DNA from: Spisula solida
Taxonomy: Eukaryota > Mollusca > Bivalvia > Venerida > Mactridae
DNA: 64,000 bases
Assembly (NCBI GenBank): GCA_947247005.1
Contig: OX365947.1
Span: 5,098,530 to 5,162,529, forward strand
Direction: 5' to 3'
Shown here: in pieces, positions 50,301 through 61,200 of the stretch
Position numbering within the stretch: position 1 is the stretch's first letter
Layout of the letters: each line of letters begins with the position of its first letter
The notes under the pieces: generated by a model
The model's database searches: none
Told to the model about the DNA's origin: nothing
Seen by the model: the letters and a program-made list of their open reading frames with translations, nothing else
Position numbers and translations under genes: made by a program

Positions 50301-51610
50301 AGCAGCATTATAAGAGAATTAGAATATGCATGTTGATAAGCACTTGGCAACCCTTTATTTTGAGAAAGGGGGGGGGGAGGAAAACCGTTTGTTAAATTGG
50401 ATAAAAGAGGGAAGTACACTTCTGGACAAAATGTATAAAGACTGCACCACTTTCCAAAAGCTGTCCTGAGCACCCTGTCCAACAAGCTGGAGGGGTTGCC
50501 AATTCTAAACAGCAATGTTTGCACAAAGGCTTTATATGCATTTCCTCTGATTTAACATCACACATTTCTCTCTTTTGTCTCAAGTTTCATAGAGGGTTGC
50601 ATGACCATGTGTGTAATGTTTAAGCATATGTAATAGATAGTGTACTAGTTATTTGTCAAAATTGTCTTCTTACAAGGGTTATTGTACAGTTTGGTGAGGA
50701 CAAACAACATAATTGTGTCGAAGTACAAGCGCAGTAAATTATAGTAAGAAACATAACTTCAATCTCAAAAGAACTATCAACATTCAAACAAGAGAGCCAT
50801 TGACCCTAAAATTGTCACCTGAGAACAATTATGGAAGTTTGGCACAGTAACTAAGATATTAACTGAGAAACTGAGTTTTTACTCAATGGCACAGATCCAA
50901 ATTTTAGGGAGAACTTGGCCCTCCATAGCAAATAGGGAGAAGTTTTCAGATACAGGGAGAACTGAGGAGACGTCTATTCACTTTGATGGGCTAATAAGCT
51001 GAAGTTAAGCTAATTAAGGCAAAAGGTAAGCCAAACAGGGTCTGCAAACGAAGACATCAGGGTACTGTTTTATCAAAGCACTTAAGGAATTCTTAAACTT
51101 AAAACAAATATTTCAATTCTTTATAATTCTTTAAAACTTAAACTTATGGTGAAGGGGTCTGTGATATGAACAATGGTTAAGTTAACTAACTCACACAAAC
51201 CATATCTGCTCCCTATTTGTATTTGTAAAAGTCATAATGATAAGAAATTGAAATTTTAGCGTAAGTTTAAGGTTTCCGTACATGTAAGTGTAAGTAGTTT
51301 TGGTTTTCAATTTCATAACAATGTATACTCCAAAGACGCTCTCTATATGTGTTTGATGCTCACCCCGTTTGTTATTGGTGTCAATCCTATAATTGAGCCT
51401 TTGAGTTGAACAAAACTGCAGTATTAATAATTGTCTGTTTATTTGTTTAACAATTAATGAATTTATACATTTCTACATGGCACAGGCATTATATACATGT
51501 AATATAATAAAACAATTACAAAGGCAAGATGATCCTTTTAAACTAGTCACAAGGTGACCTGTCATGGTCTTTGATACCAATGTGATTTTTAGTTGCACAT
51601 CATGGTCATA
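47380..51610. other. Long stretch without a supported gene; repeat fragments
   Basis: Probable intron or intergenic DNA. 49872-49990 resembles the 31390-31665 repeat and 50789-51000 begins like a degenerate AAGAGGGCC repeat (CAAGAGAGCCATTGACCC...CACCTGAG). A possible 9-bp micro-exon, TCCCAACAG at 50124-50132 (minus), lies between TTTTTCATTCCTTTGAAG and GTAAAT and is phase 1 to 1. I also saw a good donor at about 47964 but no sensible exon with it. Confidence 0.4.
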
Positions 51611-52999
51611 CAAGACTGCGTTCAATAAACGCTTATGCCCCCATGGAAGCCTTGCCCATAAAAAGCTAAGTCAATCAGGGGCCATAATTCTGTAATAATG
51701 TTGGATAGTGTTACATGGCTTTGATAATGTAAGGGGCTTATGATTGTAAACAAGTATGCCAAGTTTTAAGGCAACGCCATGAAGGACTGTCAATTTGGGT
51801 TAACCAAGAATTAGACGCTTAATAAGTCTACGTCCAAAATTAGGTCAAGGTAAAGGTCTAAATGAGGTTAGGTGATATAAGTCTGTAGAGAGTGTTCATA
51901 TACAACATCCATGTAAGTATGAAAACTTTGTAGCAAGCCATATTAATGCTAGAAGAAACAGTCAATTTGGGTTAACCAAGAATTTGGCCCTTCAATAAGT
52001 CTAAGTCCAAAATTAGGTCAAGGTGAAGGTTCGATTGGGGTCAGGTGATAAAGGCGTGGGGAGAGTGTTCGTATACAACATCCATGCAAGTATGAAAGCT
52101 TTGTAGCAAGCCATATTAATGCTAGAAGAAACAGTCAATTTGGGTTAACCAAGAATTTGACCTTCCAATAAGTCTAAGTCCAAATTAGGTCAAGGTGAAG
52201 GTCGAAATGGCGTCAAATGATACAGGTGTGTGGAGAGTGTTCATATACAACATCCATGCAAGTATGGAAGCTTTGTAGCAAGCCATAATAATGCTAGAAG
52301 AAACGGTCAATTTGGGTTAACCAGGATTTTGACCCTTCAATAAGTCTAAGTCCAAACTTAGGTCAAGGTGAAGGTCAAAATGGGGTCAGGTGATACAGGT
52401 CTGTAGAGAGTGTTCATATACAACATCCATGCAAGTATGAAAGCTTTGTAGCGAAGGTCGAAATGGCGTCAAATGATACAGGTGTGTGGAGAGTGTTCAT
52501 ATACAACATCCATGCAAGTATGGAAGCTTTGTAGCAAGCCATAATAATGCTAGAAGAAACGGTCAATTTGGGTTAACCAGGACTTTGACACTTCAATAAG
52601 TCTAAGTCCAAAATTAGGTCAAGGTGAAGGTCAAAATGGGGTCAGGTGATACAGGTCTGTAGAGAGTGTTCATATACGACATCCATGCAAGTATGAAAGC
52701 TTTGTAGCAAGCCATATTAATGCTAGAAGAAACGGTCAATTTGGGTTAACCAAGAATTTGACCCTTCAATAAGTCTAAGTCCAAAATTAGGTCAAGGTGA
52801 AGGTCAAAATGAAGTAAGGTGATACAGGCGTGTGGAGAGTGTTCATATACAACATCCATGCAAGTATGGAAGCTTTGTAGCAAGCAATAATAATGCTAGA
52901 AGAAACTGTCAATTTGGGTTAACCAGGACGGACGGATGGACGAACGGACAGGTGAATCACTTTAATTATGCCTCCCCATCTATCGATAGGGGGGCATAA
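51611..52999 (+). mobile_element. 'CAAGACTGCGTTCAATAAA' repeat with internally amplified unit of about 173 bp
   Basis: Same start and end as 43672-44308 (ACAAGACTGCGTTCAATAAA; GGGGGGCATAATAAAA). The body holds about six tandem copies of a unit of about 173 bp containing AGGTCAAGGTGAAGGTC, GGAGAGTGTTCATATACAAC, ATCCATGCAAGTATG, GCTTTGTAGCAAGCCATA, and GGTCAATTTGGGTTAACCA. One partial extra copy (near 52450) makes one interval about 260 bp. It ends with GGACGGACGGATGGACGAAC. No coding frame. Confidence 0.92.
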
Positions 53000-54389
53000 T
53001 AAAAATACACAATAAAATTTACAACCATATGAAAAAAATATAAAAAAATCTTTAAAATAATAAGGTGTGCGCTTTATAAGCAGTAAATACATATCATCAA
53101 TGTGCAAAACAAGAGGGCCAAGAGATTCCCTGTTACATAGGTCACCTGACACAACCAAAGGGCCCGATAATAAAATTATAAGCAAGTACAAAATGTCAAT
53201 TGTAGGGCAATAGACATGTAGCAAGAGTTTAACATTGGGCTGAATTCTGAATAAACTTTAAGAAATGTCCCTCAAAAACTGCTTGAATGCTTCATTGCAA
53301 TTGCTGACCGGAGTATTTTGATCCGACCAAAGTAAGCTAAAGCAGCATCACAGTACAGTATTGTAGGCCATGGGTTACCAGTGTATAACTTATTGTGGAA
53401 TGTTCTTCAAAATTTGGGGAGCCTTATAAATTTTGATCTGGTGCAGTAATATCAAATTTTACAGTGGAATAAATATATAAGGAATAGCAGCGGAGAGAAA
53501 GCTTACAACAAAACATGGCTTCCAAACATAAATGACATACTTGTTTGAGATGTATAATTCAAGGATACATGTACAAAATATTTAACCGGCATTTAATGAT
53601 GTCCGGATATGTTCAATTACTCACTGACAAAAACACTTTTAGATATAATTTATTATGACCACCTATGATGGACAGCCAATTAGTAATTTAATTTGTGTTA
53701 ATTTTTTGTTATGTACATTGTGATCTTGACCTTTGAATTGCTGACCATATAATCAACAGAGTTCATCTATATTTGAGGACCTGGCGTTCTCAAGTTATCA
53801 ATCAGACAGGTGTTAATTCTGATCACCAAATAACTGACACTTTTTAGAATCACAGTCAAACATTTAAACCAGAGATCATTATTTCACTTTGAAGCAAACT
53901 CAATGCAAACAATTGCAAAAATGTTAGTTTGCCCGAGACATTCAAAGAAATGAACATATCCATATGAATAATTTCCACTATTTTCCCCCATGGTGCCACT
54001 GAACACAATTAACCCATCAGATATAACAGGTATCAATCATCAATCAGTTTGTCACTTTTAAATAACCTGTATAAAGATGGTGTACGCAAGCCATTAAATA
54101 TGGCATGAAAAATTATAAAGTGCGGTCTATGATGACAATTAATCTTAGAATTAATTTATTGTTGCCGAAAGTATGTTGTCATGGATACAAATATTAAAAA
54201 CTTATGTTACTGTACATGGACATGCGTTCAAAAAGATTAATAGACACTGTTTATAATTATATAATAATATCCAAATATGTAAGGTAGTGTAATATGTATA
54301 AACAGTGATTCACTGACCAGCCCCTCTTTGTCAACCAAGGACTCAGTTAATTGTCTTATGATAATATTTAAAGCACAAGTCATGGTTGC
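53000..54389. other. Non-coding DNA between the two last exons
   Basis: Begins with a fragment of an AAGAGGGCC-type repeat (53109-53165: AACAAGAGGGCCAAGAGATT...GGTCACCTGACAC). 53650-53790 has TGATCTTGACCTTTGAATTG of the 31.4 kb family. No exon is supported. Confidence 0.5.
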
Positions 54390-54665
54390 ATACTCCAACT
54401 AAAGCTGTCGCCATTCGACAGACTAATATACCCCCGCTGGCAAAGGGCCATAATTCTGCCAAAATCCATTGCAGCGCAAATTCCTTTCTTAATGCATATA
54501 TGTTGAGGTTGTTCATCTGTGAAAGTTTGAGCGAAATCCTGCCAAAACTGTAGGAGGAGTTGCCTCCACAAGAATGTGTCTACGGACGAACAGACAGACT
54601 GACTGACTGACGGACAGACAAGCTGAATCCAGTATACCCCCCTTACAACTCGTGCGAGGGTATAA
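54390..54665 (-). repeat. Interspersed repeat with 'TATACCCCCGC' and 'GCGAGGGTATAA' ends
   Basis: From TAATATACCCCCGCTGGCAA through AGGGCCATAATTCTGCC, GTGAAAGTTTGAGCGAAATC, CGGACGAACAGACAGACTGA to CCCTTACAACTCGTGCGAGG and GTATAATAA. The TATACCC and GGGTATA ends are inverted. An open frame on the minus strand here is incidental. Confidence 0.7.
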
Positions 54666-54866
54666 TAATCCAATGAATTCACTTCACAACCTTGGACATA
54701 AACAAACTATTGACCGACCGATCACTGTAAAAATTTGTCACTCACAGTCAATTGTAAATAAAACACAACTATTCAGGTTCGTATTTGCAACATAATTATA
54801 TATCATATATATGCAGCTTTTAAAAAGAGCTCCATACTTAGTAAAGTATCCAGGTTAACGCCTTGA

Positions 54867-54872
54867 TTTATT
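54867..54872 (-). terminator. Polyadenylation signal AATAAA for the 54937-55229 exon
   Basis: AATAAA on the minus strand in GCTGAAGAAATAAATCAAGG, about 65 bases after the stop of the first Ig-gene last exon. Good position for 3'-end formation. Confidence 0.7.
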
Positions 54873-54936
54873 TCTTCAGCACATAGGAACAGTCCAAGGA
54901 ATTATAATGATATTAATTATAGCCGATTTAGTCAAA

Positions 54937-55229
54937 TCAGGTGGGTCGATCACTTGTTTCTTTCATTTCTGAACTGGTAGTTTTTTCTGATTTCTCTTTG
55001 TTAGTCTTACGCCTTAAGCAAACTATTACAATAATGACCACAGCTATAAAGCCTACAACGCCAACAACAATGCCAATGATGACAGGTAAATTAGGTCCTG
55101 GTGCATTTGTGGTAGAGCTAGTTGGTGGGCCTGTTGTAATTGTGGTAGAGCTAGATGGTGGGCCTGTTGTAATTGTGGTAGAGCTAGATGGTGGGCCTGT
55201 TGTAATTGTGGTAGAACTTGTTGTTGGGT
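54937..55229 (-). CDS. Ig gene, last exon: mucin-like stalk, transmembrane helix, short tail
   Basis: Acceptor TTCTGGTCTTCTTTCAG precedes 55229; stop TGA at 54937-54939. After a split Asp codon it reads PTTSSTTITTGPPSSSTTIT with repeats of TGPPSSSTTIT, then NAPGPNLPVIIGIVVGVVGF and IAVVIIVIVCL (helix), then RRKTNKEKSEKTTSSEMKET and SDRPT. The 33-bp repeats coding the stalk are nearly identical to each other at the DNA level (around 55130-55210), so copy number may vary between individuals. The basic RRK after the helix fits type I topology. Confidence 0.85.
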
Positions 55230-58200
55230 CTGAAAGAAGACCAGAAATATTGTCAGTTGAAATATTAACTGTATAGACCATTGGATTAACTTCCAAAAAC
55301 CTTCAAAGTCTTCCCTATAACCCACTTGCCCTATGCCCATGGTAAGTAACTGTTGGCTCGGACGAGTAAAATTTGACAGGAACTAATGCATGATTAGGCA
55401 AGTGTAATATTCAGGCATATTTGGTGCAAAACATGAGTCAACAACTAATAGAATATCTTAAAGTAAAAATAATGAAACATGGGAACAAGACTTAGTATTC
55501 AATTATTTCTCTTTACGCCATAGTATTATGTTTAAACAGTGATTTAGAGCATGGCATGAAGAACAAGAGCACCGCCCATGAGTGCTAGACGCTCGACTTC
55601 TCGTACTTGATAGTAGCCTTGCTCATCTGTGAGTCAAAATTCTAAGAATAACAAGGGCAGATAACTCATAAATATAGGTCACAGGGTTACCAGCCTTGTA
55701 TGTATAAACTCCCTTAGTGATGGTGAATAACTACATAGAATTTCAAGTGGATGCCCTTGACAGTCTTTGAGGAATTGACATTTTTGTGTAAAGATTCAAA
55801 ATCAGAAAAGGGGAATAACTTTCACAAAATTCTGGATAGATGTGTTTCCTCTTGTCAGTAGATGAAGGTCATCACATTCAATGAGTGTATTGACTTGTGC
55901 CACTATTTCTATGTACTAAGTCCAAACAAGGGCAGATAACTCGATAAATATTGGTCACAGAGTTATTAGCCTTATCAGTATGGACTTCCCTTGTGATGGT
56001 GAATCACTATTTTGAATTTCAAGTTGATACTTTTGAGAAAATGACTCTGACAATAAACTTAACCAGCGCACACACAGACACAAAGCACACGATCCCGTGA
56101 CGACAATAGCTCTACTTTTTTTCTTTGAAAAGTTGAGATAAACATTTTTGGTGAGCAAGTAAAAGCAGTTCCAGGCAAGTAGTTCTTCTAGGGGTTTGCC
56201 TGAACGGGCAAGGGTTTGCCTGAATGGGCAAGGGGTCTGGAAAATTAAGGTGAATAATGTTCAAGAATTAACCAGATGTTTAATGTAAACTGCTTTAGGG
56301 AGTTTGTGTGTAAACATTGGAAATGTTGCACAAGTTTGCATAATCCCATGAATTCCCTAGATAATCTTTGGCAAAAACCTTTCACAAACAAATTGGTGGA
56401 GCCATTACTTAGTGCAAACTATGATTTTGACACAAACTTAAGAAATTCAAGAGCATTTATATTTGTAATTTGTGGACCATAATGAAGTTTGCGAATTATG
56501 TTAATATATCCAAAGAAAATACAGTCTATAAGCGATTTGGCATGGACTATAGTAACCTCAAGTGTCGAGCTTATTGAATTTAATCTATGTAAAGGTTCTG
56601 AAATTTGGCAAATAAAAAACTAGACATTTAGATAATATTTTTGCTTGGAAGAAGACTATTGACAACGGGAAAAGTTATCTTTAGACTGGTATTCTAGCTA
56701 AGTTTAGGCAATTTTAGGTTAAAGTAAAATTCATAGAAACAAAGTTGTAGACAATTTATGAAATTTCATAAAAATATGAGAAATAATCAACTTTTAATAA
56801 TTACATTAATAAGAAATGTCCAAAACATATAAAGAAAAACAAAAGAAAAAGAATTAAATTAAACAAGTAAAAAGAACAAGACTGCGTTCAATAAACGCTT
56901 ATGCCCCCTGTGGAAGCCTTGTCCATAAACAATTCTAAGTCCAAAATTAGGTCAAAAGGAAGGTCAAAATGGGGTTAGGTGATACAGGCATGTGGAGAGT
57001 GTTCATATACAACATCCATGCAAGTATGAAAGCTTTGTAGCCAGCCATATTAATGCTAGAAGAAACGGTCAATTTGGGTTAACCAGGATGGACGAACGGA
57101 CGAACAGACGAACGGACGAACGGACAAGTGAATCACTATATGCCTCCCGATCTATCGATACGGGGGCATAAAAATTATAAATGAAATCAAAATTATCTAT
57201 ATGTGAAGGATTTGAACCTATATCAATTAATGAATACACTGCAAAGGAGTGCACCAACTGACTTAGAGGAAGTGCAGTTCTTGTATGTTGCGACATTTTC
57301 AAACAGTGAGAAGTCTTTAACAAATTGGCGGATTAAATAAGGAAATTTAATATTTTAACCTGTTATAACCAGACCCCAATGCTTTCTTCGCTTAAAAGTT
57401 TTCTAAGAGCAGTATATCCTTATTCTGAATATACTGTATGGTAATGACCCTCATATTGCCCTGTTTATTATTTTTATTCAGAAAACCAGACCGAGACATG
57501 TAGAATGTAAGTTACGAATTTGCTAACAAAAACTTTACTGATTACTAAACTGCACCCATTTGTAAATGAACAGGTGCCAAAATATCTTAATGTGTTATTA
57601 GCGTCAGAAATTTAGAATATACTATCTGGTAAGGCTAATCACTTTATTGTAGGATTGACCTGAGCAGCAGAATGAATTGCGTTGCTCCCTGAATGTTCAG
57701 GTTGCATCCCCAAATATTTAGAAAATTATTGGGCATGCTGACTAGTGAAAGTTAGTCCCAGGTTATTTGGAAATAATTGTTGATTGATTCCCATTCAACT
57801 TTTGGATGGATATGTGTTATATATCTAAATGCATTTGCATGAGGACAGGATGTTTCAAATTAGAGAACAACATTTGGTAATCGGTTAACAATTCCTCATT
57901 AATTCAGAGTACAGCTTTCCTTTAATTACTGCTTGATCATTGGGACTTAACATATCTTTACAGATGTACTCAATGTGCCATAATTACTGAATAAAAAATA
58001 TTTAGCAAAGGTGTTAGTAGACATACCGTTGTTAGTAGATGATGATATTGTTGTTGTTGTTGGATCTGAAATCAAGTAGGAAAACAAGACGTATGTATGA
58101 CATGCAAGGATGGACCATAAAATATATGGATAATCGCAATTTACGGAAATTTGAATAACGAAATGGATAAGTTTTGTTGCCCAAATTGATATCTGAACTG

Positions 58201-61200
58201 ACCAGCAAGTGGAACAGGAACAAAATGACTACACAAGGTTTTTCTATGATTTGAACTTGTGACCTAGTTTTTGACTTTTCAAATTTATAATTTTTTTAGC
58301 TCACCTGCCACAAGTGGCAAGGTGAGCTTTTGTGATTGTTTTGTGTCCGTCGTCTGTCTTCCGTCCGTCTGTTAGACAATTCACCGTTAACACTCTAGCA
58401 CTTTCAATTTTGCTTTGATCTTCACCAAACTTGGTCAGTAGTGGTATCTCAATTAAATCTAGGTCAAGTCGAAGTTGGATCATTTGGGGTAAAAAACTAG
58501 GTCAAAAAGTCAAATAATAGCAAAACCTTGTTAACACTCTGGAGGTCACATTTTTGCTTTGATCTTCACCAAACTTGGTCAGTAGTTGTATCTCAATGAA
58601 ATCTAGGTCAAGTTTGAAGTTGGGTCATATGGGGTCAACAACTAGGTCAAAAGGTCAATTAATAGGATAACCTTGTTAACACTCCGGTAGCCGCATTTTT
58701 GCTTAAATCTTCATGGAGTTTGGTCAAAACGTTTATCTTGGTGACCTTAAGGTCAAGTTCGAATTTGGATTATGTGGGGTCAAAAACTAGGTCAAAAGGT
58801 CAAATAATAGGAAAACCTTGTTAACACTCTGGCGGTCACATTTTTGCTTTAATATTCATGAAACTTGGTCAAAATGTTTATCTTGATAACCTTAAGGTCA
58901 AGTTCAAAGTTGGGTCATATGGGTTCAAAAACTAGGTCAAAAAGTCAAATAATAGACAAACCTTGTTAACACTCAGGGGGCCACATTATTGCTTTAATCT
59001 TCATGAAGTTTGGTCAAAATGTTTATCTTGGTGACCCTAAGGTCAATTTCGAAGTTGTTTCATGTAACATCAAAAACTAGGTCATGAGGTCAAATAATAG
59101 TAAAACCTTATTAACACTTTTGAGGCAACATTTTTGCTTTGATCTTCACTAAACTTGGTCAGTAGTTGTATCTCAATGAAATCTATGCCAAGTTCGATAT
59201 TGATTCATCTGGGGTCAAAAACTAGGTCACTAGGTCAAATCATAGAAAAACCTTGTGTAGTCACTAGATGTCACAATTTCGACCTTATCTTTATGAAACT
59301 TTATCACAATGATCATCTTAACAAAATCTAGGTCAAGTTCGATATTGGGTCATCTGGGGTCAAAAACTAGGTCACAAGGTCAAATCATAGAAAAACCTTG
59401 TGTAGTCAATAGAGGTCACAATTTTGACTCAATCTTTATGAAACTTGGTCACAATGATAATCTCAACGAAATCTAGGTCAAGTTTGATATTGGATCATCC
59501 GGGGTAAAAAACAAGATCACAAGGTCAAATCATAGAAAAACCTTGAGAAGTCACTAGGTCACAATTTTGAAATAATCTTTATGAAACTTGGTCACAATCA
59601 TCATCTCAACAAAATCTAGGTCAAGTTTGATATTGGGTCATCCGGGGTCAAAAACGATTAGACAAAAATTGTGACCTCTAGGGACTACACAAGGTTTTTC
59701 TATGATTTGACCTTGTGACCTAGTTTTTGACCCCATATGACCCAATATCGCACTTGACCTAGATTTTGTTAAGATGATCATTGTAACCAAGTTTCATAAA
59801 GATTAGGTAAAAATTGTGACCTCTAGTGACTACACAAGGATTTTCTATGATTTTACTTTGTGACCTAGTTTTTGACCACGGATGACCCAATGTCGAACTT
59901 GACCTAGATTTTGTTGAGATGATCATTGTGACCAAGTTTTATAATGATTAAGCTAAAACTGTGACCTCTAGTGTCTACACAAGTAATTGTGGACGAACGA
60001 CGGACGGAGGAAGAGTGATCACAAAAGCTCACTATGTCACTTAGTGACAGGTGAGCTAAAAACAACAGAAACAATATTTATGTGCTGCGTTTAGCTCGTA
60101 AAATTTGTTTGACACTCAAATTAATACAGGTTAACATTCATGGCAAATATAAGCAAGATTGGTCAAAGCATGACTTAGTTACGGTCCGAACAAAATCGGA
60201 TGGATGCACGCACACACCCACTTATGCACGCACATACACCAAAAGTGGCTACTCAGTCTAAGTGGTCACAAGCAGGCTTGACAAAAATGGTGTGTTTTCA
60301 AATCATTTGAATGTACAACTTTCAAAAGAAGAGAAAATTATCAACTTACTTGGACAACTAGGAAAAGATTTTGATTCTGCAGTTACAATGTCCTTGCAGT
60401 AGTATAGGTCACAAAAACTGTCATCAAAGGTACCTATAAACATATCATAACCACTTGTCGCAGGACTGAATGTTTGATCACCCACTTGATTAGGAATACA
60501 TGAATTAGAAGCACAAGTTGTAAGCTGTGTTCCATTTTTGTACCATTCTATATCATTGATTGCATTACATGTGCATGTTAATGGTTGTCCTTTTACTGGC
60601 TTAGAATAGGTTACTTCTACTGTCACTGAAATGTAAAAATTCATTTCATGCAAGAGCACACACATTTTATCAGTCCACAATTATAAGCTTGTTTCTGATG
60701 ACAGTGTTAATCCTTGCAGAATCAACTTTATCTGAAACTAAATTTTGATGATGGCATATATTTTCAAAAGCACTCATTTCTTCAAATTGAAATTTGTTGG
60801 ATACAATAAGCATAGCATCATAATGAACTACAGTTTTCCTGGGGCTTCCTGGTGATAATCAAAGCGCTGATAGCATCGAAAGAACAGGGTTTGTTTCCGA
60901 CTTCAGACAATTGTATAATGTGGGTAGCGGTTGCCTAAAGGATGCCAACATAAGAATCAAGAGGTCCCGGGTTCGACCCCCCTCTGCATCACAGTTTAAT
61001 TCTCCCATTATTTAACCCACAATGCTCCATTTGACTAAGGTGTGAATTGGTACCTGCAGAACGGTGACTGTACATGTTCAATATTCCTGGGCGCATTATC
61101 TCGAGGAGAGAAACAGTCACCCAAGAGAAACATAAACACAGGTTTCCTTAGGTAGCCCAATGGCCAGGGGAAGTTGAATGTCAAAGGGTTGCTGAATAGC

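Noticed and set aside
60928..60995. Functional tRNA gene
   Set aside because: B box is good, but the anticodon stem and acceptor stem do not pair convincingly; annotated as a possible SINE head instead.
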